Positions 28,857 to 39,602 of a DNA stretch of 64,000 nt are shown one piece after another; position 1 is the first letter of the stretch, and each line of letters begins with the position of its first letter. Under the pieces are notes generated by a model. It saw only the letters and a program-made list of their open reading frames with translations. It was not told the origin of the DNA and ran no database searches. The stretch comes from Rhodopirellula sp. GTDB lineage: Bacteria > Planctomycetota > Planctomycetia > Pirellulales > Pirellulaceae. The DNA lies in assembly GCA_002701385.1 (NCBI GenBank), contig NZVD01000081.1, positions 6,018-70,017 of the forward strand, given 5' to 3'. The position numbers and the translations under genes were made by a program.

Positions 28857-29852
28857 TTATTGTGCATAGCCATGCGGGTGGTTTCGATGCCAGTCCCAGG
28901 CTGAGGAGAGTATCGTCTCTAAATCGGAATGCGTCGGCTCCCATGCCAATTCCATTCGCGCTCGATGGTTATTCGCAATCAATCGTGGCGGGTCGCCCGG
29001 ACGACGTTCAGCCAGATCGGCTGGGATGGGATGTCCGGTGATTTCCCGAGCTTGCTCCACAATTTCGAGAACAGAAGTTCCTTGACCAGATCCAAGATTC
29101 ACTTCAACACAATCGCCTGGAGATAATCGTTGAAGTGCCCTTTCATGGGCATCTGCCAGATCCAAGACGTGCACATAATCACGTACACAGGTTCCATCCG
29201 GGGTAGGGTAATCACTTCCAAAAATAGAAAGCCGCTCCCTCTGTCCCAAAGCCACCTGAAGTACAATAGGAATCAAATGTGTTTCAGGGTCGTGGTCCTC
29301 TCCTAACAAGCCATCGAGTGAGGCTCCGGCAGCGTTAAAATATCGCAACGCCGCATATCCTAATCCGAATCGCCCACGAGCTTCCTGCAATAAACATTCG
29401 ACATCCCATTTCGATTGCCCATACGGATTGATTGGATCGGGAGGCGTCTCTTCACTGATCGGAATTTGCTTCGGCGTTCCATAGATCGCCGTCGTACTGG
29501 ACACAACCAATCGTAACACATTGGCTTGTTGCATGGCCTCCAGTAAACACTGTGAACCTTCCACATTATTGCGGTGATACCGTTCCGGATACTGCACGGA
29601 CTCGCCAACCAGCCCAAACGCTGCGAAGTGAATCACGGCCTCGATAGACTCTCGTCTGAGAGTCTCCTCTAAAAGTGCTGAATTCGCCAAGTCACCGATG
29701 ACCAGCTGGCCATCGTCAGTCGCGCGATCAAAAGCCGCTTGGTGGCCGCGTGAGAGGTTGTCATAGCCAACGACGCGATGACCGGCCTGGGCAAGAAGCC
29801 GACACGTATGGCTTCCAATGTAGCCAGCAGCGCCAGTGACAAGAACGTTCAT
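28857..29852 (-). CDS. galE: UDP-glucose 4-epimerase
   Basis: MNVLVTGAAGYIGSHTCRLL, SSTTAIYG, NPYGQSKWDVE, ALRYFNAAGA. Confidence 0.93.
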   Translation of the reverse strand: MNVLVTGAAGYIGSHTCRLLAQAGHRVVGYDNLSRGHQAAFDRATDDGQLVIGDLANSALLEETLRRESIEAVIHFAAFGLVGESVQYPERYHRNNVEGSQCLLEAMQQANVLRLVVSSTTAIYGTPKQIPISEETPPDPINPYGQSKWDVECLLQEARGRFGLGYAALRYFNAAGASLDGLLGEDHDPETHLIPIVLQVALGQRERLSIFGSDYPTPDGTCVRDYVHVLDLADAHERALQRLSPGDCVEVNLGSGQGTSVLEIVEQAREITGHPIPADLAERRPGDPPRLIANNHRARMELAWEPTHSDLETILSSAWDWHRNHPHGYAQ

Positions 29853-30103
29853 GTTGATGCATAACCCCTGGGATTTTAAAAATTGAGTTAATAGTACTTT
29901 CGTCTTTTAAGACAGGTAGTTTTCAGGGCATTCATGTACGGCGGATGAACGTTCGAAATTGTATCCTTCCAACCGGCATAACCCGTACAAACAAAAGGGA
30001 AGCGTGAGGCTGCGCAGTGTGTTACAACCAAAGCATAGAGACGCTTGGATGGATATGCCGACGGCATTGATAGAGCTCCAAACCACCTATTAGCGAATTC
30101 CTC

Positions 30104-31048
30104 ATGTCCATCTTACGGCACAAACTTAAACGCAAAATCAAAAAGACTCGGCGTAAAGTCAGTCGTGAGCTGTTTACCGAATTTGAAAGCTATTTGCGCA
30201 ATGAATGCCATCTGGCGGAAAACAGTGTGATGGCTTACCGCGGAGACCTTTTGCGTTTTCAGGCATGGCTCAAAGGAAGGCCACTCAAGTCGCTCAATAT
30301 TCGACAATTGGGAGGTTACGTCGCCACGCTAAAAAAACAAAAACTCGCTCCCAGCAGCATTGCCCGTAACATCGTCTCGCTGAAAGTCTTCTTTCGTTTC
30401 CTCCAACTTGAAAACGTAATCACTAAAAACGTGGCAGAACTCCTGGGAAGCCAACGGTTATGGCAACGTATTCCACATGTCATGACCATTGGTATGGTGG
30501 AAAAATTACTTGACGCCCCCTGCAAAAAAGACACCTATCCGATACGCGATAAAGCACTGTTGGAACTCCTTTATGCAACCGGCTGCCGAGCCTCGGAAGT
30601 TTCTGATTTGACATTAGGCAACCTGCATTTAGAATCTGCCTACTGTCTCTATCAGGGCAAAGGAGGCAAACAGCGTCTCGTGCCGCTGGCTCCGCGTGCT
30701 ATCCAAACCCTGCAGGAATATTTAACAACCGAACGCCCAATGCTGGTGGAATGTGCTGGTTCGTTTGAATCAGCACGAGTGATCCTTAGTCGCCGGGGGC
30801 GACCATTGCGTCGTGAAGCGATCTGGGAAATGGTTAAGAAGTATGCTGCGAGGATTGGTGCTCCGCGTGACATCAGCCCTCACTCATTGCGTCACAGTTT
30901 TGCTACGCACATGCTTGCAGGAGGTGCCGACTTAAGACAGGTCCAGGAATTGCTTGGACACGCCAGCATCGCCACGACTCAGATTTACACGCATGTCGAT
31001 CAAACGCGATTAAAGAAGATCCACAAAGAATTCCATCCTCGCGCTTAA
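30104..31048 (+). CDS. Tyrosine recombinase XerC/XerD type
   Basis: LLYATGCRASEVSDL, ISPHSLRHSFATHMLAGGADLRQVQELLGHASIATTQIYTHVD. Confidence 0.92.
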   Translation: MSILRHKLKRKIKKTRRKVSRELFTEFESYLRNECHLAENSVMAYRGDLLRFQAWLKGRPLKSLNIRQLGGYVATLKKQKLAPSSIARNIVSLKVFFRFLQLENVITKNVAELLGSQRLWQRIPHVMTIGMVEKLLDAPCKKDTYPIRDKALLELLYATGCRASEVSDLTLGNLHLESAYCLYQGKGGKQRLVPLAPRAIQTLQEYLTTERPMLVECAGSFESARVILSRRGRPLRREAIWEMVKKYAARIGAPRDISPHSLRHSFATHMLAGGADLRQVQELLGHASIATTQIYTHVDQTRLKKIHKEFHPRA

Positions 31049-31138
31049 AACGTGCGAGTCACAACGGCAGACGCTGGCCGGTGAGGCTGTGTGCTTATAA
31101 AGCCAACCAGCAGCTTTAGACGTACGTCCCCATGCAAG

Positions 31139-31627
31139 TTACTCGGGAGCCTCTGGAGTATTAAAGCGAATCTTTTCAATCAACTTGACGACGTCACCCT
31201 GTGTCGTTTTCGTACCGGACACAGCCGTAACCGCTCCAATAACGAACTCATATCGCAAGTCGTAGTCAAAGCCGATTTCGATTTCCGCTGATTCTCGAGC
31301 CCCCGGGCCGCCATCGGTTCCGACAAGCTTTTGAATCTCCTGATTCAATGCCTGAAAAGAAGTTGGTTGAGATTCATTGAGTTGGATTCCCGTCAACGTT
31401 CCGTCAGCATCTGCCGACAAATAGAGCTTCATCGGAGGGAAGTCCATTTGTTCCGGCGGAGCAGCCTGTGGTGCCGCGGCAGGCATGCGAATGTTAAAGT
31501 CGCCTTCCATCGATACGATTTTAAATGTCATGATAAAGAACACGAGCAACTGAAACACGATATCAATCATCGGTGTCATTTGCAGTTCAATTTTTTCACC
31601 CGAATTATTGGCATTTCTGATTTGCAT
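31139..31627 (-). CDS. ExbD/TolR family biopolymer transport protein
   Basis: IELQMTPMIDIVFQLLVFFIMTF motif. Confidence 0.88.
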   Translation of the reverse strand: MQIRNANNSGEKIELQMTPMIDIVFQLLVFFIMTFKIVSMEGDFNIRMPAAAPQAAPPEQMDFPPMKLYLSADADGTLTGIQLNESQPTSFQALNQEIQKLVGTDGGPGARESAEIEIGFDYDLRYEFVIGAVTAVSGTKTTQGDVVKLIEKIRFNTPEAPE

Positions 31628-31632
31628 CTGGA

Positions 31633-32112
31633 TTAGCCTCCCACCGGTACGGGTGAAATGTACTTGAAACCGCTGTTGACATTTTCCTCGGCACGTAAAG
31701 CGAAGCTCTCAAACCCAGCTTCCTGACAAATCTGAATTAATTCCTGCACCATACCACCTTTGGCATTCTTATGGGCACGGATCACGATCGTCGTCAGGGC
31801 AGGCTCCTCACCACCAAATTGAATTTCGCGATACTGGATTTCCAGTGCACTGCGAAGCCCTTTGTAGTGCTCTTGCTTCGTGCCCATCACTGCTGTGCCA
31901 TCTTCGCCTAGATGAATAATTCGGAAGTTTTCCAACACCGTTTCAGGTGGCTTGGCAAGTTCACTGTCAGGCAGTTGAACTTTGTCATTTGATTCACTTT
32001 GCGTGAAGTTAATTAACACCATAAAGAATGCGATCAACTGAAAAGTCATGTCGATCATGGGTGTTAAGTCACCTTCGAGCACGCTCGAATCATGTTTTTT
32101 AGCAATTCTCAT
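31633..32112 (-). CDS. ExbD/TolR family biopolymer transport protein (second copy)
   Basis: LEGDLTPMIDMTFQLIAFFMVLI motif. Confidence 0.88.
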   Translation of the reverse strand: MRIAKKHDSSVLEGDLTPMIDMTFQLIAFFMVLINFTQSESNDKVQLPDSELAKPPETVLENFRIIHLGEDGTAVMGTKQEHYKGLRSALEIQYREIQFGGEEPALTTIVIRAHKNAKGGMVQELIQICQEAGFESFALRAEENVNSGFKYISPVPVGG

Positions 32113-32115
32113 TGA

Positions 32116-32973
32116 TTACTTCTTCTGTCCGACACCTTGGAATCGACTCATCAGATTTTCACTTAAGATGCCAACTTCCAGCATCAAACGAGCGACGCGG
32201 TTCTTCATAATGTTGTAGGCTGCAATCGCAGGAATCGCGATCGCCAAACCGATCAGGGTTGTGAACAACGCCGTGGAAATACCAGCCGCCAACTTGGATG
32301 CTTCCGGTGTCGATCCTCCCTGAGCGATCGTCTGGAATGAATCAATCATCCCATGAACCGTACCAAACAGTCCGACCATCGGAGATAACGTACCAATCAA
32401 AGCCATGTAGCTCAGGCGATGCTCAAGCTTCATGTTCTCTTCTTCACCGATTTCCTGCATCGCTTCCAAAGCCTGCTCATACCCCGAGGATAGTTTTGCC
32501 AATCCAGCAGAAAGCACTGCACCTAAAACGGATTCGTGCTCTTTCGCCATTTCATAGGCATCCTGATATTGTTTGTTGTTAAGCATTTCCTCGAAATCAT
32601 CGACCAATTCAACAGGACAAACTTTACTGCGAGCACTGGTGATTACATTCATGACGAACAGAGAGACTAGTGTAAAGGAGATAGCCAGGAAGATAATCAT
32701 GTATCCCGGCCCCAAGGCTTCGTACACCCATCCAAGCATTGACTGCTTGGAACCGCCACCGGCTTCATCATCCTCATTACCGGCGTCATTGGCCGGCGCG
32801 TTATTATTGGCAGCAGGTTGAGCATCTCCGCCTTCTTCATCCGGCAGATCCTGGGCCATCACTTCTTGGGTTAGGTCGAGGTCGAGGGGCGCCCCAACTC
32901 CCACGAGGAGAGCGAAAGCGGCAAGCCCGATAAGCATCCACTTCGGCCGCATGAGTTTAACAAGTTGATTCAT
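32116..32973 (-). CDS. MotA/TolQ/ExbB proton channel family protein
   Basis: LSYMALIGTLSPMVGLFGTVHGMIDSFQTIA...ALFTTLIGLAIAIPAIAAYN; start placed at MNQLVKLMRPKW within ORF 32116..33024. Confidence 0.9.
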   Translation of the reverse strand: MNQLVKLMRPKWMLIGLAAFALLVGVGAPLDLDLTQEVMAQDLPDEEGGDAQPAANNNAPANDAGNEDDEAGGGSKQSMLGWVYEALGPGYMIIFLAISFTLVSLFVMNVITSARSKVCPVELVDDFEEMLNNKQYQDAYEMAKEHESVLGAVLSAGLAKLSSGYEQALEAMQEIGEEENMKLEHRLSYMALIGTLSPMVGLFGTVHGMIDSFQTIAQGGSTPEASKLAAGISTALFTTLIGLAIAIPAIAAYNIMKNRVARLMLEVGILSENLMSRFQGVGQKK

Positions 32974-33103
32974 CTTTTTCTCCGATCTATGAATCTGATA
33001 CACCGTTCGATGTTGTATGTGCAATCAAAGTACTTATCGTCCAGCACTATGATCAAATCTTATTATAAATACCAGCCATCCTAATGTTCAGGCTGAAGGA
33101 ATG

Positions 33104-34168
33104 TTATTGGTTACGCAGTTTCTGCTCCCAGAATGTCCCTGCATACTTTTCACGCAAAAGCGACTTCGTGCTTGCTGCGCGATCGGCTTTGCTTTCAGCC
33201 TCCCATAGTTGGGTTAAATGATACAAAGCCTCTGCATGGGCATCCGGATTCTGATTGAAAATCAAATGCACATGCAGGAATGCTAAAATCGCATCTTTAT
33301 TTTGACTACTCGATCGATAGCACACGCCTTGAGCATTGTACGCCTGAGCGAATAGAGTTTTCTGAGTCTTGGGATCATTATCGGTAATGATTTTTTCTAC
33401 CGCAGCGATTCCCTCCTGAGCCTTGCCCGTTTCTCCCAAACACCGAGCACGTCCTGCCTGAGCTTCTGCCACTAATGCCTGCTGTTCGGGCGTCGTTGCG
33501 TTATAACCAGCGACTTGTTCGAATTTCGCGAGTGCATCGTCAAATTGTCCCTGACCAACATTGGCATGCGCTAAACGCAGTGTGCCAAAGACTTTCATCT
33601 GTGGCCACGGTGCATTGGCGAGCTTTTGATAATTCTCGCCGGCCGTTTGAAACTGCCCAACCGAGAAGGCCAGGTCGGCAAACAACTCCACCGCTTCGTA
33701 GTAATGAAAACTATTGGCATATTCACCGATAAATTGAACCAGCAATGTGCCGGCGGCGTTTTTATCACCTTCTCCGGCAAGAGCACTCTTCGCATCAATC
33801 GAAGCCAGCATGAAAGCAATTTCTTCCTTCACCCATTTGTCATTGATTTCCGCAAGATTCACGCCTGCCAGCCCCGTTTTGGCTTCATTGAACTGTCCAC
33901 GGCGGTATGCTGCTGCAGCCTGCAACAAATCTGCTGGAGCATTCGCGAATTGGATTCTGAAAATCTCATTCGCTGGCAATTGGCGGGGTGCCCCATTTAC
34001 TCGTATGACCACCTCGGTGCTACTAATATTATCAATCAGCCCGCGAATCGCTTCGTTGGGATTGCTTTTCAAATAAGCCTGATCGTTGACCTGCCCAAAT
34101 GCGGGTTGAATCAAGAACAAGAGTGACAGAGTCGCACCTAATACGTGAATCTGAATTCGTTTCATCAT
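33104..34168 (-). CDS. Secreted TPR-containing protein
   Basis: Signal peptide; TPR-like helical repeats (AAAYRRGQFNEAKTGL; LRLAHANVGQGQFDDALAKFEQVA). Confidence 0.65.
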   Translation of the reverse strand: MMKRIQIHVLGATLSLLFLIQPAFGQVNDQAYLKSNPNEAIRGLIDNISSTEVVIRVNGAPRQLPANEIFRIQFANAPADLLQAAAAYRRGQFNEAKTGLAGVNLAEINDKWVKEEIAFMLASIDAKSALAGEGDKNAAGTLLVQFIGEYANSFHYYEAVELFADLAFSVGQFQTAGENYQKLANAPWPQMKVFGTLRLAHANVGQGQFDDALAKFEQVAGYNATTPEQQALVAEAQAGRARCLGETGKAQEGIAAVEKIITDNDPKTQKTLFAQAYNAQGVCYRSSSQNKDAILAFLHVHLIFNQNPDAHAEALYHLTQLWEAESKADRAASTKSLLREKYAGTFWEQKLRNQ

Positions 34169-34220
34169 GCTTCTATTTCTTTCACCAAAGCTAAATAGCT
34201 GTTGATTATTCTCGTGGTAT

Positions 34221-37200
34221 CTAAAGTTTCTTCACCCAGAAATACAAAATCAATCCAAAGGCTGCGAAAATGCCAGCCAGAGAAGCAATCAACAATGAAT
34301 TGCTTGACGAGGCTTCGTCTTTTTTCGCCGGAGCCACTGTAGGTTCCAGTCCTGGGATTTCCGTATTCACCGTCGCCAGAGGTGCATCCGAGGCACCGGC
34401 TAAGCCTTCTTCTGGTTTACCAAGTTCTTTCTGAATAGCTCGCAATAAGCTATCAAAGCGAGCTGTGAATTCGGTACCGCCAAGTTCCGGGTGAATCTTA
34501 TACGTATTGAGGATTTCGAGTTCCGCGTAGCCAATCAGCTTCTTGCGTTCATCCCCTTGTTTCAATTGTCCGAGGCCCAAACGTGCCAACGCGATTCCGA
34601 TCCTTGATTCGTAATATTCGTTGGTAAATTGTTCTTTGCCCTGAGTCATCTGGCCCAACTTACGCCAGCCCCAAACCAAATTCCCATCTTCCAGAGGCCG
34701 AGAACCAGCAATGGCATACTTAAACTGCTGTTCATCTCCAGCTTGAGTCCCCAGTTCGTTATACGTCTTGGCAGCTTCGATTTGCACAGACACATTCGAT
34801 GGGGTATCCAGCAGGATCAGAGCTAGTTCACGGTTTGCTTCTTCATACTGCCCCAACTTCTTCATCACCTGAGCCATATTCATACGAATCTGAGCGAGAT
34901 ATGCTTTCCCTGTCGTTTCATCTTCGTTCACCCAGGCGATATCGTTTTTGCCTTGCTCCGCGACTGATTGAAATAACTGAACCGATTTATTGAAATACGC
35001 CGTTGCCTTGGGAGTAAGCGTTCCGTTCGATTCAAAGCTGGTACCTAACCCCTGCATCGTCGATGCAGCCCAATAACGAATACTAAAGTCTGTTCCAGCG
35101 GTGCCGACTTCGTCTAGGAATGTTTCAAAACCTGCAGCCAAAACATTCTTCTTTTCAGCGGTCTCAGCAGCGTTAAGCTGTTCTTCTAAGTCTCTTGCCA
35201 AAGTGAAGTAAATACTAACCAGCCGTTTTTTTCCGTCTGGAGACTCTCCCACAACCGAATTAAGCTGTTGCATTACGGCTTTTGCTTTTTCAATATTTCC
35301 TGCACCATCCGCTCCGGCTAACATCGACATATAACCGGCTAGTGCAGCACGAAACGCAGACTCCACAGTCGCAGGCTTGCTGGCAACGGGATCTTGCTTT
35401 TGGATCAGATTCAACAAACCGTAGTTTTCATTTTCCAAATGCTTGACAGCCATAGCGGGTTGATCGACATCAATGTAATACTGGCTGAGCGAGAGCAGGG
35501 CAGCCACATTGGAATTACTAATCTTCAATCCTGTGCCTGCCTCCAGACGAGCCCCAGCCGCTTCCAGCAATTCCCCTGCCGATGCTTTTAGCGTTGGCAG
35601 GTTTTGTTCCAGTTCAGCAATTCGCGGCGAATCAGGGGCTTCACGTCGGAGAGAAGTGGCTTCTCGTGAATCACGGCGATACTGAAACCAGAGGGTTCTT
35701 CCTATGCGCAATTCTGACTCAAGCCGTTCGGGCGCTTCTTCTGGAATCTGGCTGGTATACTCTTTCGCTTTGTCGATTTGCCCAGCTTCGATCATATAAG
35801 GAACTAATCGACGTCGTGCATCATTCGCTTCTTCACTTTGTTCCCAGTTTTGAATGGTGTACTCAGCAATGTCAATCAAGCCATTGACTTCAAACTGACG
35901 CTGATCCTCCAACGCTTCGTTATAAAGTAACTGATAACAATTCAATGCAATCTTGGCACAGGGAAGAGCACCGGATTCCCCGGGATATTTCCGAGCAAGA
36001 TACTCGCCCAACACGATCGCTTCATAGTAGTTGCCACGACTGTAATTGATAAACGTCAGGTAATAGTAGACTTCCTGCAGGGATGCAATCGGAGTTTCAG
36101 CATCGGTGAAAGATAGTGCAAGTTCATAATTGGCCACGGCCGCATCTTGGGTTTTACCGTAGTTTTGCCGAGCTTCATTAAGCTGAGCGACCAAAGCCTG
36201 TTTATTCTGCTCATCTTGCTCGTTGGCGATGGTTTCAGGCAAAGTCTTAATGGTAAATTCCATCGCCTGAGCGGATTCCATCAGCTCTTTCCCTTTGGCC
36301 AAGGCTTCGGCAAAATTCTGAGGTTGTGTTTCTTCCTCTTCGACTGCTCCGGGTAAATTCGGAATGGATGCAAGGATATCCCGGGCATCCTGTTTGTATT
36401 TCCCAGGGTATTTCAGAACTTCCTGTGCCAGTTTACGTGCATCGACGTATGCTTTACGAGCTTCTGCGTCATTTGGTTTTTCCGCTTGGATGCCGTCGGC
36501 TTTGCCCTGATACGTACGGGCCAATTCCAATCGAAACGCATGCCACTCTTCATTGGTTAGTTCGTTGGGGCGAATTCCATCATCCCACTCCACTCCCATC
36601 GAGATCGCATCTTCGGTCTTTTCCGACGCGACAAGAGTCTTCATATATAGGGGCATGGCTAAATTGACAATATTTCGAAATGCCGGAGTTTCCCGCTGGT
36701 CAATAACCTCCTGCAGATAACTCAATGCCTGTTTGGTATCGTCGATGGCCAGATAACAACGGCCCTGAGAAACCAGAGCGACAACACCAACACCTTTTCG
36801 CCGAAAGCGAGAAGCAATGGAATCATATTCGGTGATGGCTTCCTCGAAATTTGATTTATACTCCGGAGCATCCGAGGGATAGGTCAACGCTATTTCTTCC
36901 AGTAATTTGCTGGTGGTAATGACCAATTGCAAATATTCACCATAGAGAGCATCCCGACGTTCGATGAGAGCCTTCTCCGTTTTGGGATCTAGTACCTTCG
37001 GAATGGACTCTAACTCAGTTTTCAGCTGCTCACGACCTGACACATAGATGTCTCTGGCTTTCGTTAAAAGCTCCCGCGTTTGAACAACAAACTCGGCTTT
37101 GCGGGGCGCATTTTCTTCCTTGCTCCCTTCAAATTCCACCAATTTGGCACGCTGATAAAGTAGATTCCCAAGTTCGTTGTTGGCCTGAATCTTGAGATCT

Positions 37201-37517
37201 GAATCTTCGGTCGCCGCCGAAAATCGTTCCAGAAGTACTTGGGCTTCAGCAAACTTCTTATCGCGTTCTGCACCATTGCCTACATTTCGAGCACCACTGA
37301 GGATGACCAGAGCCCGTTCCATGTCCATTTTGGCACGGAACTCGTCGGACAACATTCCTTTGTCAACCTGCACATCCAGGTAGTATTCCGCTAGCTCGTA
37401 ATACCGCTGGTTTCGTAACTCCTGAAGAAACTCACTGGCCGGCTCTTCTGCCTGAATTTGGAGGTGTGAGTTAAGAGCAACGGCGAGCAGCAGTAAATAG
37501 CTCAGTCGCTTTGTCAT
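34221..37517 (-). CDS. Large TPR-repeat protein with signal peptide and C-terminal TM anchor
   Basis: Repeated TPR-like helices over 1098 aa; C-terminal SLLIASLAGIFAAFGLILYFWVKKL. Confidence 0.7.
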   Translation of the reverse strand: MTKRLSYLLLLAVALNSHLQIQAEEPASEFLQELRNQRYYELAEYYLDVQVDKGMLSDEFRAKMDMERALVILSGARNVGNGAERDKKFAEAQVLLERFSAATEDSDLKIQANNELGNLLYQRAKLVEFEGSKEENAPRKAEFVVQTRELLTKARDIYVSGREQLKTELESIPKVLDPKTEKALIERRDALYGEYLQLVITTSKLLEEIALTYPSDAPEYKSNFEEAITEYDSIASRFRRKGVGVVALVSQGRCYLAIDDTKQALSYLQEVIDQRETPAFRNIVNLAMPLYMKTLVASEKTEDAISMGVEWDDGIRPNELTNEEWHAFRLELARTYQGKADGIQAEKPNDAEARKAYVDARKLAQEVLKYPGKYKQDARDILASIPNLPGAVEEEETQPQNFAEALAKGKELMESAQAMEFTIKTLPETIANEQDEQNKQALVAQLNEARQNYGKTQDAAVANYELALSFTDAETPIASLQEVYYYLTFINYSRGNYYEAIVLGEYLARKYPGESGALPCAKIALNCYQLLYNEALEDQRQFEVNGLIDIAEYTIQNWEQSEEANDARRRLVPYMIEAGQIDKAKEYTSQIPEEAPERLESELRIGRTLWFQYRRDSREATSLRREAPDSPRIAELEQNLPTLKASAGELLEAAGARLEAGTGLKISNSNVAALLSLSQYYIDVDQPAMAVKHLENENYGLLNLIQKQDPVASKPATVESAFRAALAGYMSMLAGADGAGNIEKAKAVMQQLNSVVGESPDGKKRLVSIYFTLARDLEEQLNAAETAEKKNVLAAGFETFLDEVGTAGTDFSIRYWAASTMQGLGTSFESNGTLTPKATAYFNKSVQLFQSVAEQGKNDIAWVNEDETTGKAYLAQIRMNMAQVMKKLGQYEEANRELALILLDTPSNVSVQIEAAKTYNELGTQAGDEQQFKYAIAGSRPLEDGNLVWGWRKLGQMTQGKEQFTNEYYESRIGIALARLGLGQLKQGDERKKLIGYAELEILNTYKIHPELGGTEFTARFDSLLRAIQKELGKPEEGLAGASDAPLATVNTEIPGLEPTVAPAKKDEASSSNSLLIASLAGIFAAFGLILYFWVKKL

Positions 37518-38057
37518 TATTGAGAAATCCCTGGTTACGCTTTAAACAGAGTGTCAAAGACTTATGAATGCCCTAAGTCTAGTTTGACTGGTTACTCCAT
37601 TCCGATTAATTGATAAGCCAATTTGCCAATTGAAATCTTCGTCTTAGTGCCTGTGATTCCCCACCACAGAAATCGATGTCAATCGCCATGCTACTAGCCT
37701 ATTAATATCGAGGTACTGATTCAAGTATCTAAACACTATAGAAAGAACATGAGTCTAGCTGGAAAGTACTCATTTTCGCATAAAATGGGCTAACACTCAT
37801 ACATAAACCACCCAAACTAACATCAGCATGGATTTCTCCCAACAAAAGACACTTTGAGTGACCATAGGATGGGTAGGTTTAATTGGACTCACAATTTATT
37901 AGAGGAACCAACGCAGTCACTCCTCTTTCAATACGTCAACATTGACATTCCAACACAGGCCATCGATAGATTGGCGAGCCAATTAGCCGTTCCATTTCCT
38001 CGATTTAGGACTGCATGCTAGAATAGGGAAAATATTCTTTTAACCCGTTCAATACCT

Positions 38058-39602
38058 ATGGTGCGTTTTCGATCATCTAAAGAAATTGCCGAACAAGGGC
38101 AGCGTCAGGGGCAGCGTAAAGCTCCGCCGAATTACTATTCCCGGCGTGTTCAGTACAGACTGCTACTGATGGTCGCGGTATTGATGGGAGTTGTATTGAC
38201 CATCGAAAAGGTCGCCGACCCAGCCTTCTTTAGTTTTTTCGGAACTCCCCAGACTCCCTCCAACGTCAATTCGACCTCGACAGACGCCAACCTTCCGAAT
38301 GAGACATTGAGCGAACCGCTTCTGGCTCGTTATGGCGTGTTTGATACCAGCCATTTTGCACAAACAGACCTGGATGTTCATCAGACTTACCTAGATCTGT
38401 GGGATGTGATTTTCAAGCGACTCACTTACAGTCAACGAAAACTTGTGTTGTCAACGTTACATAAAGGAAGACAGCAAGTCACACTCGACGATGAACACAA
38501 AACAACCTGGTGGGACCTCTATCAGGAAATCGACGAGCTTTTTCAAAAGTACATGCAACAAGTTTTACTTTCACTCAACACCTCAGAGAATGCCTTAACC
38601 GAAGCACAGAAGGCACGAGGATTGGCAGTGGTGGCTACCATTCGTCAGCAGTGGAATGAACGATACCGCAAAGCATTTCTGGAAGTGCTGGAATCGAATG
38701 CAAACACCAAGCAATTCGAAAATGAATATGCCTTCACTCAACAAATCATTGATCAACTCGCACTGTCGATGCTCAAAGACCACTCCCTCTTTTCCAACGA
38801 AGATGACATTGCCTGGTTTCGGATGCTTGAGCGATTACAGCAATATGACTACCCCACGATTAAATCCAATTCAACGGCACGAGTCAGTGCTTTAGAACTG
38901 GGCACACAGCAGCCTCAATTCCGAGGGCAGCTAGTGACTGTCCGAGGAGAAATCCGCAAAGCCTATCGCGTCCAGGCACAAAAAAATGATTTGGGAGTGA
39001 AACAGTATTTTGTAATCATTATCAAACCTACGGGGGGAACACTCGTTCCTTTTGTCGTCTACAGCCTGGAAGCCCCCGCTAACTTTCCACAACTTCCGGA
39101 TAAAAACCTGGATGGCCAAACCAGAGACATGAGTGACTTGGTAGAGGTAACCGGCTATTTCTTCAAATCCTGGGCTCATCAGGGGGGTGACGGGAAAATG
39201 CATTCCTCGCCACTTTTACTAACCAGAAACTTTGATTGGTTCGAAGGTCAACGTCTGGAAGCAGCCGCAGCCGAAACGTCGCTTGCCGACTCAATTCCTA
39301 CCTGGGTCGTATTCACAATTCCACTCACCATCGCCATCGTAATCACCGTCGGCGTGTATCTGGCGAGCATCTGGAATAGTAAGGATGCTAACAAGAGAAC
39401 TTCACCGGGATCACAAGACGGTGAGCTTGCCCGATTCAATGAAGAAGAAGTCGGACCAACTGTTTTGGAGTCATTAAGAAAGTTATCTCAACAGGAATTG
39501 CCTGAGGTAACCGACGAGATGCAGTCTGAAGAAGCAACAGAGGCTAAAGACACTGGGGATGAATCAACGTCAGTCTCATCGGAGTCTGACTCAGATGAAT
39601 AA
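38058..39602 (+). CDS. Hypothetical membrane protein, paralogue of the next gene
   Basis: N- and C-terminal TM segments; RGQLVTVRGEIRKAYR...VEVTGYFFKSWAHQ...SSPLLLTRN. Confidence 0.55.
   Translation: MVRFRSSKEIAEQGQRQGQRKAPPNYYSRRVQYRLLLMVAVLMGVVLTIEKVADPAFFSFFGTPQTPSNVNSTSTDANLPNETLSEPLLARYGVFDTSHFAQTDLDVHQTYLDLWDVIFKRLTYSQRKLVLSTLHKGRQQVTLDDEHKTTWWDLYQEIDELFQKYMQQVLLSLNTSENALTEAQKARGLAVVATIRQQWNERYRKAFLEVLESNANTKQFENEYAFTQQIIDQLALSMLKDHSLFSNEDDIAWFRMLERLQQYDYPTIKSNSTARVSALELGTQQPQFRGQLVTVRGEIRKAYRVQAQKNDLGVKQYFVIIIKPTGGTLVPFVVYSLEAPANFPQLPDKNLDGQTRDMSDLVEVTGYFFKSWAHQGGDGKMHSSPLLLTRNFDWFEGQRLEAAAAETSLADSIPTWVVFTIPLTIAIVITVGVYLASIWNSKDANKRTSPGSQDGELARFNEEEVGPTVLESLRKLSQQELPEVTDEMQSEEATEAKDTGDESTSVSSESDSDE

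Noticed and set aside
30104-31048. Tyrosine recombinase as evidence of an integrative element
   Set aside because: Looks like a housekeeping XerC/D; no tRNA att site, direct repeats or cargo genes recognised around it.
33626-34126. 166-aa plus-strand ORF over the TPR gene at 33104..34168
   Set aside because: Antisense to a signal-peptide/TPR protein in a coherent operon; no recognisable domain.
37535-38057. Roughly 520-bp intergenic region as a possible ncRNA or element
   Set aside because: Contains short palindromes such as cattttcgcataaaatg but no convincing stable structure, repeat or ORF; most simply a divergent promoter region.
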